The notes: generated from the letters alone by a model not told the origin. A DNA stretch of 64,000 nt from Urechis unicinctus (GCA_034190875.2 CM067358.1:52809637-52873636); one strand, 5' to 3'. Shown: positions 1 to 13,729, counted from the stretch's first letter. Program-made: numbers and translations.

Positions 1-579
1 TTAAATTGCCATTGTTAATAACAATGGTCAGGTATTCTGAATGTTCGTGTATTGTAGTACCAGCCCTGGATATCCATAAACAAGAGCAAAACACCACAAG
101 GACGAGATTAATGTACATTATTATAATTCTTATCATTGAAACGAGCTATTAATGCCACCGGCAGATGATAAGTGTTAACCGCTGAACGTATCGCTTATGC
201 ATAATAAGCCATAATCAGACTACGTACGCCGGCTTCTGCTTCAGCGTAACAAAACATGTTTTGGCGCCGACCCAGTGAGAATTATGCATAATAAAACAGG
301 GATATTTGCATGATCTCATAAACGCCGACAGCAACAAGCATCTTATGTATTCCTACATTTCCATCACGCAACCATAATGCGTTGTTAATGCAAACACACA
401 CAAGTTCCGGTCATTTACATCAGAACACGTCGATCATTGTCCGCATATGGCGTCGTTTGAAAACGCTAGACAATGTGACCATTGAGTTGGATGTAACGGA
501 AGTAGTGGGTTATGCGATCAGTAGAGATAGACGGTAGAATAAGGATGACAAACCTATATCGCGACAAATGAATAACATA

Positions 580-860
580 TATGATAGACTTTAAAGCTAC
601 ATTTATATCCAGTGGCATAACGCGTATAGTTTACTGCGATGCGGGAATAGTATGATAAATTGGTGGAATATTTACCATAATTCTTGTCTTGTGATGCCTG
701 CCTATCTAAGTATGTTGCTTTATTGGAAATATTGTTGTAAGCATTTACACAAACGAGTGGCCACCTTTCGCAACTGACATGTCATTCATCGCGAACAAAA
801 CAGCTGCACAGTATTGAAGGTAAAATTTGATTTAAAATATTATTGTGAATTGTATTGGAG
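580..860 (+). repeat. Palindrome block, partner 19,395-19,690
   Basis: One of the clearest mirrored blocks. It shares the strings AGTATGATAAATTGGTGGAAT, TGATGCCTGCCTA and GCACAGTATTGAAG with the reverse complement of the partner, in order and at similar spacing. It shows that the palindrome reaches within 0.6 kb of the window start. Confidence 0.85.
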
Positions 861-914
861 AGTCAGGAAACAGTTGTTTTTTAGGGCAAATATACCTTAT
901 GTATATTGCTACAT

Positions 915-1020
915 CAAGCTGTTTTATGAAGTGTCTTCGAGTTGCATTTAAGAAGATGGCGCAAAATGTGTCTTTATGCATGTAACTTGGCTTAGCTAAA
1001 TGTTTGTGCGGATAAACTTA
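915..1020 (+). repeat. Palindrome block, partner 19,190-19,300
   Basis: Contains GCATTTAAGAAGATGGC followed by AACTTGGCTTAG and ATGTTTGT. The same series appears on the minus strand of the partner. Confidence 0.82.
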
Positions 1021-1549
1021 TTTATCTCATTTTGAAAGGGTCTCCTCTTAGCACAAGCAATATGGCCTTAATTAGCTAAATGGACATACATAGATATATG
1101 GATATATATCAGCTGCATGATCTATTTAAAAATAGCAGACAAAGGAGTGAATCGATCATTAGATCATATATGTGTATGGCTAAATACTGTATATGAAGCA
1201 TGCATGACTTGTAATGACACAGTGGGATGTTCTTACACCTGCAATATGTTAAGATACGTTTTGAGAACTAAATAACATCAAATGCTTGGAATCGCACGCG
1301 CTTTATGTGAGAAAAGTAATACTATTGTGTGTTAGCGGGGGTGTTTAGTACCGGCAAATGACGCATCATATAATCCAGCTTTTAATATGGTTGTTTACTC
1401 TTGATAAGCTAAAATGGAGACTATAAATATACAGTCTGCCATAAGGAGTGGACTTGATGATGGGATGCTGTGTTGTATGTGGGATGTAGTCACGATATAT
1501 GTATAGAGAACCCATTTTCATAGTTGGTCGAAGAGTATATTTCAATATT

Positions 1550-1760
1550 CACACTTGTCATCGATGCTCCAACTCTGGACCGCCCTCAGAACTTGTCACC
1601 AGCACTTTATAACCTGACCACAACGAACAATCAATTCCATACTGGACCACGCCCTGAAATCACTTGCCAGGCCCCGCCTTTTACCTCATGCACCACCGAT
1701 GCCCTGGCCTCCTGGTTCCGGGAGAGGTCGATATCCACCTCACCCTCCTATAATTATGGA
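1550..1760 (+). other. GC-richer island in left arm
   Basis: Noticeably richer in G and C than its surroundings. A short open frame (about 80 codons, no clear ATG) spans it on the + strand, and short frames exist on the minus strand. No family was recognised and no counterpart was seen at the mirrored place in the right arm (about 16,990-17,200). It could be an exon fragment or the remains of an inserted element. Confidence 0.3.
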
Positions 1761-2165
1761 GGTTATTTGATTGATACCAGATAAGACATTATATTTTACC
1801 ATAACCTTCAGCGAGCCTGGCAATAAAGGGTCAAATAACCAACTGCAATGAACGATCCAGGCGGATCCGCCATTTTACCCCTACTTCAGCTTTTATTACT
1901 TCTTGACGGAATAGATTTACCGCTCTAGTATGAGGTTATTTAGCTTCGTGTCACACAAAATCGCTCATCAAAGGACGATTTCCACATCGCTTAAATCACC
2001 AAATAATGCGTAGTTTGCAGTTTTTCATCAAGCCACCGTCCATAAAAGGTCGAGAGAAAATTGCGCTGGACCAGTCAATTACAATTGATACGTAGTAAGT
2101 ACTGCAATAATATATGGCAAAGGTTCTGATTCAAGAATCACATTTGTATCAACGATCATATTCCC
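1745..2165 (+). repeat. Palindrome block, partner 16,550-16,990
   Basis: A long mirrored block. Shared landmarks on the opposite strand of the partner are AATTGTAATTGACTG, AATCGTCCTTTGATGAGC, AAAATGGCGG and TTGACCCTTTAT, plus GCCAGGCT. The order and spacing are conserved across about 400 bases. Confidence 0.87.
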
Positions 2166-2199
2166 AATGAGTCAGCAAAATGTGAGCCAGATGATCTCT

Positions 2200-3560
<1,361 letters not shown>

Positions 3561-3569
3561 CATTGTGGT

Positions 3570-3930
3570 GATATACAACGCCATCAACAATGTTATTTTT
3601 GTGTTAATTGTATCAATTGTGGATTGGCTGTAATGTCAGATTTGCCTTAACAGTGTCTAATAGAAATATTGATATCAAGGCTGAAGTTCTAGCCCCGGTC
3701 CGATGATATTTTTGACCCCACCTCCTCCTCCTCTCCTACCCCTCCCCAATTAACACACACAGTTGTGTATAATGTTGTAAAGTTGTAAAGTCGATATCAT
3801 GCCATAGGGCTTCGATATGGATTGGGTATAATACAGTAGTTTTCATCGGGACACAAAACCCTCTTGGGATGTCATTTGTGGCAAGTGCAACAATGGATAG
3901 CGAGATAGTTATGTAGACGTCACAAGTTGC
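3570..3930 (+). repeat. Palindrome block, partner 15,540-15,890
   Basis: Shared with the minus strand of the partner: ACAACGCCATC, a GTATCAA..TGG segment, GCCTTAA, ATCAAGG.TGAAG, TGTATAATGTT.TAAAGTTG, and a GACACAAA.CCCTCTTGGGAT segment. The order is conserved over about 350 bases. Confidence 0.86.
3713..3748. other. Polypyrimidine C-rich tract
   Basis: A run of C and T containing three CCCC groups and several CCTCC triplets, strikingly different from the surrounding AT-rich DNA. It may form H-DNA or an i-motif. The mirrored place in the right arm (about 15,730-15,760) has no such tract, so it arose or expanded in one arm. Confidence 0.6.
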
Positions 3931-3954
3931 CTATAATTTCAGAAAGCTGTTCAC

Positions 3955-4420
3955 CAGTTAATTGATTAGCGCTACAATCCTGCCAAACCTTAGAAGATGG
4001 CAAAATGATTACAATTTTACGAATTGTTTATACTACTATTTGCCACATTACGCTTCCTGGTGGCAAATTCTTTGTGTAAATCGTTCCCATGGTACACGCA
4101 AAGCAATTTCGTGAGTAGAATCGAACGGCTCCTGCTGGAATAAAACAAAGCGTTACTGACCACCCTTGTTAAGTGTTATGACCCATGGGCATATAAAAAG
4201 GCGTATAACGGTGCCCATTGCGAGCATATATATTCATGTTTTGTACGCGCTTACTACTCAACTGAATATGTCTACAGACGACCTTTGCGATGGCCCTTCG
4301 CATGCGAAATAACTCAAGGTTAAAGTATGCTTAAAACCAACAACAACATAATGCTCTATGGTTAGTAAACATTGTTGAGCATTGTTATGGTTTCTGGTAG
4401 AGTAATGCTTCAACTATCAT
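3955..4420 (+). repeat. Palindrome block containing repeat R, partner 13,690-14,065
   Basis: Shared landmarks on the minus strand of the partner: TACTATTTGCCACATTAC, CGTGAGT, a CTGCTGGAATAAAACAAAG segment, TGACCCATGGGCA and a TTAACC.TGAGTTATTT.GCAT segment. The part at 4,112-4,300 also occurs, in direct orientation, at 11,695-11,910. Confidence 0.86.
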
Positions 4421-4439
4421 TCCGTTATATTATGTCTGT

Positions 4440-5400
4440 ACTTGCACATGAAGGATAAACTCCGCTATTGTCAATAAATCATTTGTTTTATAACAACTAG
4501 GTTTTCCTGTACCACACGATGTGCACCATTACTCACGAGCAAAAACAAATCACGAAAAACATACTTATATGCTAAACAGAAGAAAGTCATCACATATTGT
4601 GCAAATTAATAACATAATTATACGGGACCACAACTGTCATAACGGAATATTTATGTGGTAGTCATGTCGATATGAGAAACGAAATTTGACGAGTCAGTTG
4701 CAATACGCTGACGGTAATCATCCTGACAACGACCAATATTCGCCGATCGATGTTGGATGTTGAGATAATGACATTGCATATTTAAGCTCTCTGGTATTGA
4801 CTGCAAGCGCATGGTGTTCAACCAATATTATTCCGCCCCTGAATAAAACGCATATATATATTACTATATCGATATCACAAGCTACCATCGGATGGAATGA
4901 CTTATAGGCATAAATTGTCATGAGAAACACACTAGTCAGATATATTACTTGTGAACCCAGTTCACCGGGCAATCGCCTTGACCTGTAAATACTTGATGCG
5001 GTTTTAATTGCCCATCACATAGGCCTCACACACCCTGCAACCGAATGTATTCAAGTGACTTAATAACTGGCAGTGTCATGATATGGTTTGCAATAACTGA
5101 AATAGCTACAATCAATATTTCAATCCTTATTTGTATCTCATACTGTGCTTACACAATAAAGCATGAACGCTTATAGTTTCTCTGGGTACGCTTTTTTTCT
5201 AACTATCACTGTAGCAATGTTCCAATCAAAGATATATATTTAACTAAAGTCTATGTTGATTGAAATAATCGACAAATATTTTGCATTAATAAGCAAACGC
5301 TTGAGTCCGTATATCGCGGAATATAAAACATAACATAGGATTGTTGGGGTAACATACTTATTCATGAGGATGTATAGATATATTTCCATGACTCACTGGA
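4440..5400. other. Unassigned AT-rich DNA of left arm
   Basis: No gene and no clear partner was found. At the mirrored place the right arm carries a longer stretch (about 11,530-13,690) with the THAP relic. Either arm could have changed. Confidence 0.4.
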
Positions 5401-6985
5401 AAATTGGACCCTTAATGGTATAATGTCTCGGAATACATCAACTTCCGATGATATATTATCAACTTCTAACTTTAGCATGCCTACTTTTAATGGTAACGTA
5501 ACCCTTTAGCTTAGCTTTGTTTAGACGGTATAAAATAAAGTGTTTCCCTGAACAATCAGTGACAAACACACATGACTAATTGTGGTTTACGTTGTTAGTG
5601 TGGTTATTGATAGTTTCATCATTGTTATTGTAAAGATTACTGTGCAATTTATGCATGCTACTTTGGAAAGCTTAGTTATCGCCATCATCAAACCTCTCTA
5701 CGATTATGACAAATTGCACAAGCTATCTAAGAGATATAGCCTTAAAAAGTGTCTATTATATTACATGCAACGATTAAAATATTGAAACGTACACATAATA
5801 CCCTTATACATCCCCATAGATCAGATGTCGGGCCTGAAGTGAATGTGAAGGACATGTTTGTAGGTGCATTAAGATTTGAATCGCCTTTGGATGGTGGATT
5901 CTTACTGATTTACGAAGTCGATTTGAATTTGGTTTGATGGAACTCAGATAACAGTTTTCATATTCGCTTTTTGATTGACAAACATAGGCCATGTAATATA
6001 TGCTAGAAAATAATAAGTTTCTAATGACTGCATCTAGCGATAATAATACAACAGTGTCCGTTTTCAAATATGACAATGTATGTAGATTTAATTGACTGAT
6101 TGCCTTTTGTGGTCGTTTAGATAATGTATGCGCATGTGAAGCTTGAATCTAGAGCGGGCGATGATTGTTGATGCTTGATGATCAAAGAACAATGATCTTT
6201 TCTCAATTTTCCATCTTGGCTGCTCAGCTTACATTTTATGGTTTTACTAAGCCTTTTAATAATGTTAACTCAATATTTTACCGACGTCTTGTAGGCGGCT
6301 TTGTTTAAGTGGCATATCGTGTTACAATAATACCCCGTTCTTTTAACTCTAACATTTTCATTCCTTGCAGCAATCAACGCTCTGCATCAGAGCTTTTTGT
6401 CAATCTTTTTTCCCATTCCATGCATAAACTACGCGCTAAGTCAATCCCGCAGTGTGAAGATATTGTAAGCTTTTTGGTTATTTAAGACGTGACGTGAATA
6501 CATAGATGGCATGTGTATGCGAATTTGCATAATGGCTACCTAAATGGCCTCGTTTATAAGGCGACAGAAACTTCATGAGAAGAGTAAAATACATGCATCG
6601 AGATACAGTTGCTCAATCATGTGTGGTTAAAATTTCCTATTGTCGACATTTAGCACTTATCTTCAGCAGCACAAACATTTACCACCGCATCAATCATAGA
6701 AGGTTGCAATGCCACGTTGCAGTGGTTATTTACGTTATTATCTAACATATGTTGTCATCAAAATGAGCACTGGTGAAGCAAGAGTAACCATGGCAACAAG
6801 TTGCTTCTTTGCCCTTGCATTGAATGAATGTTTTATAGATATGTTGTTATATCCATTGTTAGTCTATGGTGCACTCCACAAGACAGTTTACTACGATATG
6901 TTTGTTATATCCATTGTAGCTTTTAAATGGTTATTGGCACAGCGAACGTTGTGGCTGATGCTTAGTGCTTTATTGCTATTAGTGA
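5400..6985 (+). repeat. Inner palindrome arm, best-preserved part
   Basis: This is almost continuously matched by the reverse complement of 9,250-11,530. Landmarks include GTGGTTAT.GATAGTTT.ATCATTGTTAT at 5,598, CCCTTATACATCCCCATAGAT at 5,802, AATATATGCTAGA near 5,995, GTCTTGTAGGCGGC near 6,287, and a segment at 6,785-6,870 with ACCATGGCAACAAGTTGC and GTTGTTATATCCATTGTTA. The right arm is interrupted here only by the 9,702-10,457 insertion. Confidence 0.9.
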
Positions 6986-6995
6986 AGCGTTAACG

Positions 6996-9239
6996 TGAAG
7001 TCAGCCATGGATCACACTTAGTAGCAACCCCTGAAGCGGGATGAAGGTTTGAGGAATTAGCTTATGCCCTCAAAACCGTGGCTTAAATATAGTGTTTTTT
7101 AAATAGGTGCGAGAGTTTATAAGTAAAGTTCAGAGCATTTTAGACACATAGTATATTAGCGTCGATTCCTTGGACTAAACAATGATGATAAACATGTAGT
7201 TTGCTATTCTCTTGCTTCAGTGATTTCACGTGTGGACGTGGATTGTGCTATCGACACCAAAGTGTGGTATTGATATGCAACACAAACACAAATGTATTGA
7301 AAATACAGAATATGTCGTCCACTGACGAATAAGAAACACACGGCACGAAATCTGTACGAACAACCTTGCAAAATATGCTCTTTCATAAGGGTTCGTGTGT
7401 TAACTCACTACATACAGATTTGACGCTGTGTGAAATGTAGGATGCAAAACAAGAGGCTCAATTATTTGAAGCAATTGCGGAGGTACACAGCATTGAAAGA
7501 CTACAAGCTGCATATATATCGCATGAATAATGTGATCATTTCGTGTCAGGCTATGATGGATATATGTACCACACGACATCTACATATGAGAGAATTGTAT
7601 GCTTTGAGGCAATTCTAACCACGCAAGTGTTGATTAGATGCAATACAACACAATGACTACATCCTGACTATACAATGCAAGGTTCGGGAATAATGTGATG
7701 TGATTAAGTACGTTGAACTGCTAGCGTGGTAATAGCAAACATTGAGGCAAAACACAGCAAAATGGTCAAATATCGGGCGCCGGAATATGGACGTTGACGA
7801 ATTGATTTTAATGACCGTTGGACAGACCTTGTTAAGTAAATGCCAACGTTCATAAATTAAATGGCGGTTTGGCGTAGCTATTTCCGTAGTCTAAGCAACT
7901 TTGTTCCCGACTGTTGCAAAGACATGCTGGCTGGTGTATATGACCTCATAGACTTCAAATATTGTCAACTGATAGCAAAGACGAGGAGTGAATAGCAGTA
8001 TTCTTCACGCACGCGACGCATCTACCCAATGGGCAAAACACCGCCCAAATAAATTCAAACTGCGGATCATTCACAAAGAGGGCATTGAATACATTATGTA
8101 TCCTGCAGTTAAGTCCTGATCGCCATAAACTAAACACAATCACGATGCTGTGACGTTTTTGCATGCGGAACTAAATATATTCAAGATGTTTATGTTGCGC
8201 CGTTTAATTGGTTCACCAGTGTCAAGGTGGTAGACACGAAGGTTCTTTGCCGCAGCCAATACTTGTTTTCCTTGGCCTCAGAATAAGCTCTCAACAGGCA
8301 ACCTGAGAATAAGCAGTAGTAGTACGCTAATGAGCGGAGTGTTTTTTTCTGGGCAGCGAGTCTCCTTCGTGGCATCTAGACAAATGATATTATGAATTAA
8401 ACGTCAAACATGAGCAGAATAAGATGCAGTTAATGGTATTGCGTTGGTAAGCAATCGCCCCCGAATTGATCAGAAAATACAATTTGATTGTTAAAGAGGC
8501 TAACCATCTTTCATCAGGCGGTTTCAGTTGGTTACTATGTTCATTCTCAAACAAAGCAGGGAAATAATTTTACAAAAAGGTGCTTAATATATTGTATTTT
8601 GATAGCTGGACACCCGCGATTCAACCCGTCATAGAGTTTCTAAAGGTAGTTGATGGCAATAATTAAGGCCGTGCCATGAACCGATTCTATTTTGTGTAGT
8701 CAGGTGTTCTTAAAATTTAATCAGTGATATTTTAGTCGTAAGAATGGCCACGACTTATTGCACACCTGAACATATACGTTGTTAATCATTTCCCGTGACA
8801 ACGTGTGCTAGGATGATATAAGCCACCAAAATAAAGCTACATATGCTACGCATGTAACATCGTTCCTACTTTGTCTGAAAGTGAACACAATCCAGATGTA
8901 CTCGTCATAACGCATTGCTTTAATTCGTAGTTTGCTTTTGAGCATCAGAATAAATTTCTTGTCATTGGCCCAAGATCAAATTGGATATTTGTACAATGCT
9001 AATGTATCGAGGCAATATATCTTTTCATAAATAAGAATGACAAACATACAAAAAAAAGAAAACAGGCGCTACGAATAGTAAATAGTAAAGGTCTACACTA
9101 CCTAGTACGGCCCTGTCTTCAATATTGGTAATGGAACAAAAGTTGTATCATTATTATGCGTCAACCAGCAACGAAATTAAAACTGTTTTCCGACGTTAAT
9201 GTATACGTACGTTGCATCTGCATCTGCAAACCAACAAAC
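6996..9239. other. Palindrome spacer
   Basis: The two arms lose similarity on either side of this 2.2-kb stretch, and I see no match between its halves. No gene is apparent. The only recognisable content is a fragment of repeat module X at about 8,180-8,400, in the same orientation as the copies after 20.9 kb. The remainder is unassigned AT-rich DNA. Confidence 0.6.
8180..8400 (+). repeat. Module X fragment in palindrome spacer
   Basis: Resembles 23,925-24,060. Both carry a CTCAGAAT..CTCTCAACA segment, a purine-rich stretch with AAGCAG/AACAGCGGCAG, and then TCCTTCGTGGCATCT followed by an AAAT.A.ATTATGAATT-like tail. Module X recurs many times between 21 and 62 kb on the + strand, so this copy links the palindrome region with the repeat array. 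Confidence 0.7.
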
Positions 9240-9794
9240 GTAGTTTTTCCTCAATTGTATTGCATTGTTGCCTTTAAGCATCATCAGGTCACTATGGCCA
9301 ATATTCAATCAAACGCTTTAATGGATATGAAACAAGCATATTGCTGTCAATTATTTTGTGGATTACACCATAGGTTAACAATGGATATAACAACATATTT
9401 AGAAAGCATTAAGGCAATGTCAAGGCAAAGAAGCAACTTGTTGCCATGGTTACCCTTACTTCACCAGTGCTCATATTGATACATAATTGCACCATGTAAA
9501 TGTTTGTGTTGCGGACGATAATTGATTAATGTCGACAATAGGAAAATATTTGTAAGCAACTGCATCTCAATTCATGTATTTGCTGATTTATCTCACGAAT
9601 TGTCTGTCGCCTTATGAATGAGGGCAAGTAAGCAATATGAAAACTCGCATGTGTCTTCAATACGGTGTCCCATACACAGGCGATGTATAAATTCACGTCA
9701 ACATGCGTAACAAAGAGTCATCAAAATGCATGCGAGCGTTGTCATTTGTCTTGCTCTTTGACAACAGATTTGGTAATATCATGGTTTTCATTGG

Positions 9795-9809
9795 GCACTA
9801 GGGGGCGTC
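9795..9809 (+). promoter_or_regulatory. CTCF-like motif
   Basis: GCACTAGGGGGCGTC closely matches the CTCF core CCACTAGGGGGCG, which is conserved across bilaterian animals. A single match in 64 kb could be chance; it is notable only because the surrounding DNA is AT-rich and present in one palindrome arm. Confidence 0.3.
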
Positions 9810-10045
9810 TGTGTAATCATCTCCCTAATGCACCAAATGTACTGCCCTGTAAGGAAAGGGGACAATGGCGTGAATGCAAATCAGTGCGTTTAATATTAAA
9901 TCATCAATAGGCATATATCTCTAGTATGATCATTGGTCGTGTAGCCAATTGGTTATATAAATCTGTGTCTACACTATTGCTTTCTCTCTGGCAAACATAC
10001 AATATCTCCGGTGTAAGAAATAATCTTTGTTAATCTCTAAACATT

Positions 10046-10300
10046 GTCTTATATTTTTAGCCTAGCATAGCTGTGATGAGCATTTTGCAGCCCGGGGGCT
10101 ACAGGTATATCCCGTTCTGTACCACATCCACTACCCGCTCGACTAGTCAACAGACCAAGGGCGCGTCTTCCCTACAGGCCGCTGGAGCAACAAGTTGTGC
10201 AAGACCTGGTCCACCATGGCTATTTGCAACCGCACACCCATCTGCAAGCCTAATTTGTGGTATGCATCAAACTGCAGCATTTATGTTGTACTGCATTGGA
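10046..10300 (+). other. GC-richer island after a splice-acceptor-like tract
   Basis: A pyrimidine-rich stretch ending TTATATTTTTAG (about 10,047-10,060) resembles a 3' splice site. It is followed by about 200 bases much richer in G and C than the flanks. The + frame from about 10,060 is open for roughly 100 codons; another frame is also fairly open, but neither resembles a family I know. It could be an exon fragment captured with the insertion, or a composition patch without coding role. Confidence 0.28.
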
Positions 10301-11694
10301 GTACAGTGTGCACAGGCAGAATTACACTATAAAAGTCGTTTTTATATACGTCCTTGCCGAAACTAATTTGATTGAGGCAGAGGCCTTAACCAATCATGCA
10401 AAGGAACGTTGATACAATGCAACTCATAAAGCATGTTCATTTTGGTTTCATCATCCAGTCTTAAATAGCACATAAGCTTACGATAAATCTTCATAATGCG
10501 AGATTAACTTAACGTGTAACAAATTCATTGAATGGGAAAAAAGGCAACAAAAGGCTCATGATGCAGAGTGTTGATCGCTGCATGGAATGCAAATCTGAGC
10601 TAAGAGTTGACGGAGCATTGTAGTAACACGGTATGCCACTTAAGCAACGCCGCCTACAAGACGTCGATGAAGTGTTGAGGCAGCATTATTCAAAGGCTAC
10701 GTAAAACTATTGATGTTTAATTTGCATGATCCCAACATGGAAGCTAACAAGCTATGGTAGACCATCAGGATTGAGGAAAGGTAATGTTTCTAGGATCATC
10801 AAGGAGTTCCAACCATCACCCGCTCTTCACACATGCACATACATTATCTTAACGATCGAAAAAGGGCAATTAGTCAATTACATCAACATATATCGCCTCA
10901 TCTAAAAACTGACTGTTATATTATAAACACCAGATGCTGATATACGAAACTTTTAATTGTCTAGCATATATTATCTGCCCAACCTTTGTCTATCCTGAAA
11001 CCCACTATGATACTGTTATCTTAGTGTGGTCAAATCGACTACGTAAATCAATAAGTCTCCATTACCTAAAGGCGGTCCAAATCGAAATCCACCTACAACG
11101 AGTCGCTAACATTCACTTCAGACCTGATACCTAATCTATGGGGATGTATAAGGGGAAAACAATGTATTCATGCAACACATGATGCGAAATTAGTATAATG
11201 CGTATGGTGCAATATTGATAATTGTTGCATTTTATATAATTGTCACTTTGTAAAGACAAAGAAAATTCACTTTCGTTTTGCAAAAACTTGAAGATAACAA
11301 TGATAAAACTATCGATAACCACAACGACAATGCGAACCAACATTAGTCACGTGTAGCTGTCATCGTTGTTCATGCAAACTTTTATTTCATGCCGTCCGAA
11401 CATTCCAAAATGGTTACGTTTCAACCTATAATATGCGTGTTGGGATCAATACGTTGAATAGCAACATATCTGAAGCTAATGTATTCTGACAAAACATAAT
11501 ACCCATGGATAGTCGTGTCCAAAATTGTGCATGCCTTTGTTATTAATTTGTACAATATGTGATGGCTTACTGCTGTTCACTCAAATGCGATGAATCATGA
11601 AAACAAGATTGTGCCATGCCGTGTATTACCTCTGTTTGTTTTAATTATGTTTTAGTAGTTTTTGTAAAACATAAATGCAAATACATGAGCTTAC

Positions 11695-11910
11695 TCAGAT
11701 CAACAATATAGCAGTAGAATCGACCGGCCCTTGCTGGAATATGATTAAGTTCGACAGGTGACCAGTTGTTAGAGCATTGACCCATGGGGTACTAAAACAA
11801 GCATATAACGGTACCATGTATAAACTTATACATCCACTGTACGCGCTCTCTACACAAATACGTGCACAAACGACCCACGCAATTGTCATACAATAGGAAA
11901 TAACAGAGAG
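11695..11910 (+). repeat. Extra copy of repeat R, direct relative to 4,112-4,300
   Basis: Shares AGTAGAATCGA.CGGC, TTGACCCATGGG, AAGCATATAACGGTACC-like and GTACGCGCT segments with 4,112-4,300 in the same orientation. It is therefore inverted relative to 13,730-13,930. Together these two right-arm copies bracket the stretch with the THAP relic. Confidence 0.65.
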
Positions 11911-11919
11911 CAGTGTCTA

Positions 11920-13690
11920 ATTGAATAAGCAGTGGCAATTTATTACTTTGTGTGATCAATATCAGTGAAAGTAAAAATTGGCTTAGAATTTGTGTCTACG
12001 CTCACCAGTGCTTCCAGAACCAATACTAATTTCATTTTTTTTTTCCGGTAAAGCTCCAGCCTCTATTGCAGATTTTCATGACCATCATCATTTAGACACT
12101 TTTGCCGAGCTAAGTTAATGTGACCAAAATACTAATATGTGGCAATTTACTCGTTTTATGGTAGTTAATATCTAACACGGCGAGGCGTGAAAATAATATT
12201 TCATTCTATTATGCCAAAAGATATAGGCGCTAAGACAAAAGAAAGCACAAAGAATGGACTGGACAAGTGACACTGCTTCAAGTTTGTTGATCAAAATCTT
12301 CTGTAAAATAGTGCAGCATAAAATTACAAAAGTCCACTCAACATCTATGATATGTTTACAAATTCTTTAATCTTTATAGCCCTTAGTTATTTATTTTTAT
12401 TTTGCAATAATTTCTACCTTAATTGTGCAGTCCTTTTATCCTGAGCAATCATGACATCCGTTACATAATGCATGAAGTATAGGTACGGTAATGGACGAGG
12501 TAGCGACTTGCACTATTTATTCGGGAATTCCTTTGGAGCTGTGTTGTTCTAAATATTGAAGTAAAGGAAGACTTCGGTCACAAATCTGCTATTGATTACA
12601 TAGCCGTATTTTTTCACAGACGAAAATGGTTTACCCGCACGCCATTGAAAAAAAATCGGAACAATTTAAGCAAGCCCTTTTCGGCCGTTCGAGCCCCGCT
12701 TTCCAAACTGTTGACCAGAGCGACATTGGCTTCACCCTGTGACGTAGGCAGTGCTTGTTGTGAGCAGGCGGCGATTCGGGATGAAAATACTTTATCTCGA
12801 GAAAGGACATCTATCTTGTGACCTTCATAAACGATTCGTGAGTAATGGCTGAAATGGCTACTTGCAGTGCTCCAAATTGCAACACAACTGAGGAGGCCAC
12901 CTAATTACCGGCGAAGTCGGCTCAGATTTGTCAAGAACATTTCGAGAACAATGACATCATCAACGATCCAAATACCCTATATTGGCCCTGAGACTTACTG
13001 CTCCTATTTTGACAAAGCCTAGATTTCTGTAGGGCACTGCCGGGCTAGCCGGTGCTCTAATTAAGCATAGTTTTCATATCAGATTTAAGTCAGCAACGTC
13101 ATATCAGGGCAGTGCCTTAGGAAAAGAAATCGTCATGCATCAAAATAGACGCAAATATGTTTTGTTGCTATAAAAGGAATGAGATTGCTTAGGCATTATT
13201 ACACAGTTTCATATTCAAATTTAGTTTTTTTTCAAGTTCATCGAAGTGGCGTTTGCTCATCAACGTCAAGTTGGAGAGGATACATTCCCATGGTTCTGTG
13301 TTTACACACTACAATTTAAGTGGAAGTCATTTAACTGCATTCTATCAACATTTTGTGCTTTGGTTGCGAAATGCAGCTATCGGTTCCCATGTGTGCATCA
13401 TGCATATCTATGTAAGCCTATGACTTGTGTATTTCATTTTGACTATAAGCAATAGCAAATACTCTGCTACAAAACGCCGGCATATTTAGTGTTGTATTGA
13501 GCTGATATAGTATAGTAAATGGTAGACTATAGACAGCTAATGCACGCAGCTTTATTTAATTCTCTTGATATTCTCACTTAGAAATAAGATGTCATCAACG
13601 TTGCCATTTATCTTATCTGTCATATTCTAGCAGAATAATAGTAGTAATATTGCTCTTCCAGAGACTCCACATGGCTTATTTGCTATAGAA
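11920..13690. other. Right-arm stretch bracketed by inverted R repeats
   Basis: About 1.8 kb with no visible match to the left arm. Most of it is AT-rich and unassigned. The interval 12,690-13,060 is GC-richer and holds the THAP relic. A 9-base GGCACTGCC at about 13,034 is inverted at about 13,110. The arrangement is compatible with a decayed transposon whose ends are the R copies, but no target duplication was established. Confidence 0.4.
12845..12991 (+). pseudogene. THAP zinc-finger domain relic
   Basis: Translation from ATG 12,845 begins MAEMATCSAPNCNTT, a typical THAP-domain start with the first zinc pair as C-x4-C. After an in-frame TAA (12,902-12,904) the same frame continues with SAQICQEHFENNDIIN, the usual THAP second half with C-x2-H and the following Phe. 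It ends at TGA 12,989-12,991. Known THAP domains have roughly 35-50 residues between the two halves; here only 16 codons separate the second and third ligands, so the central DNA-binding loop is deleted. With the internal stop it cannot make a working finger. THAP domains occur in P-element-like transposases and derived host genes. A fragment of either could explain it, and no transposase domain is visible nearby. Confidence 0.72.
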
Positions 13691-13729
13691 TAGTTAAATT
13701 TTTAAGCATTATGTCGTTGGTAGTTCTAA

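Larger units (their letters stand above)
9702..10457 (+). other. Right-arm-specific insertion of about 0.75 kb
   Basis: In the left arm (reverse complement) TTCACGTCA runs directly into CGTCTTAAATA. In the right arm these two parts are separated by about 750 bases. The extra DNA contains a CTCF-like motif at 9,795 and a GC-richer island at 10,080-10,300. I cannot define terminal repeats or a target duplication by eye. Confidence 0.6.
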
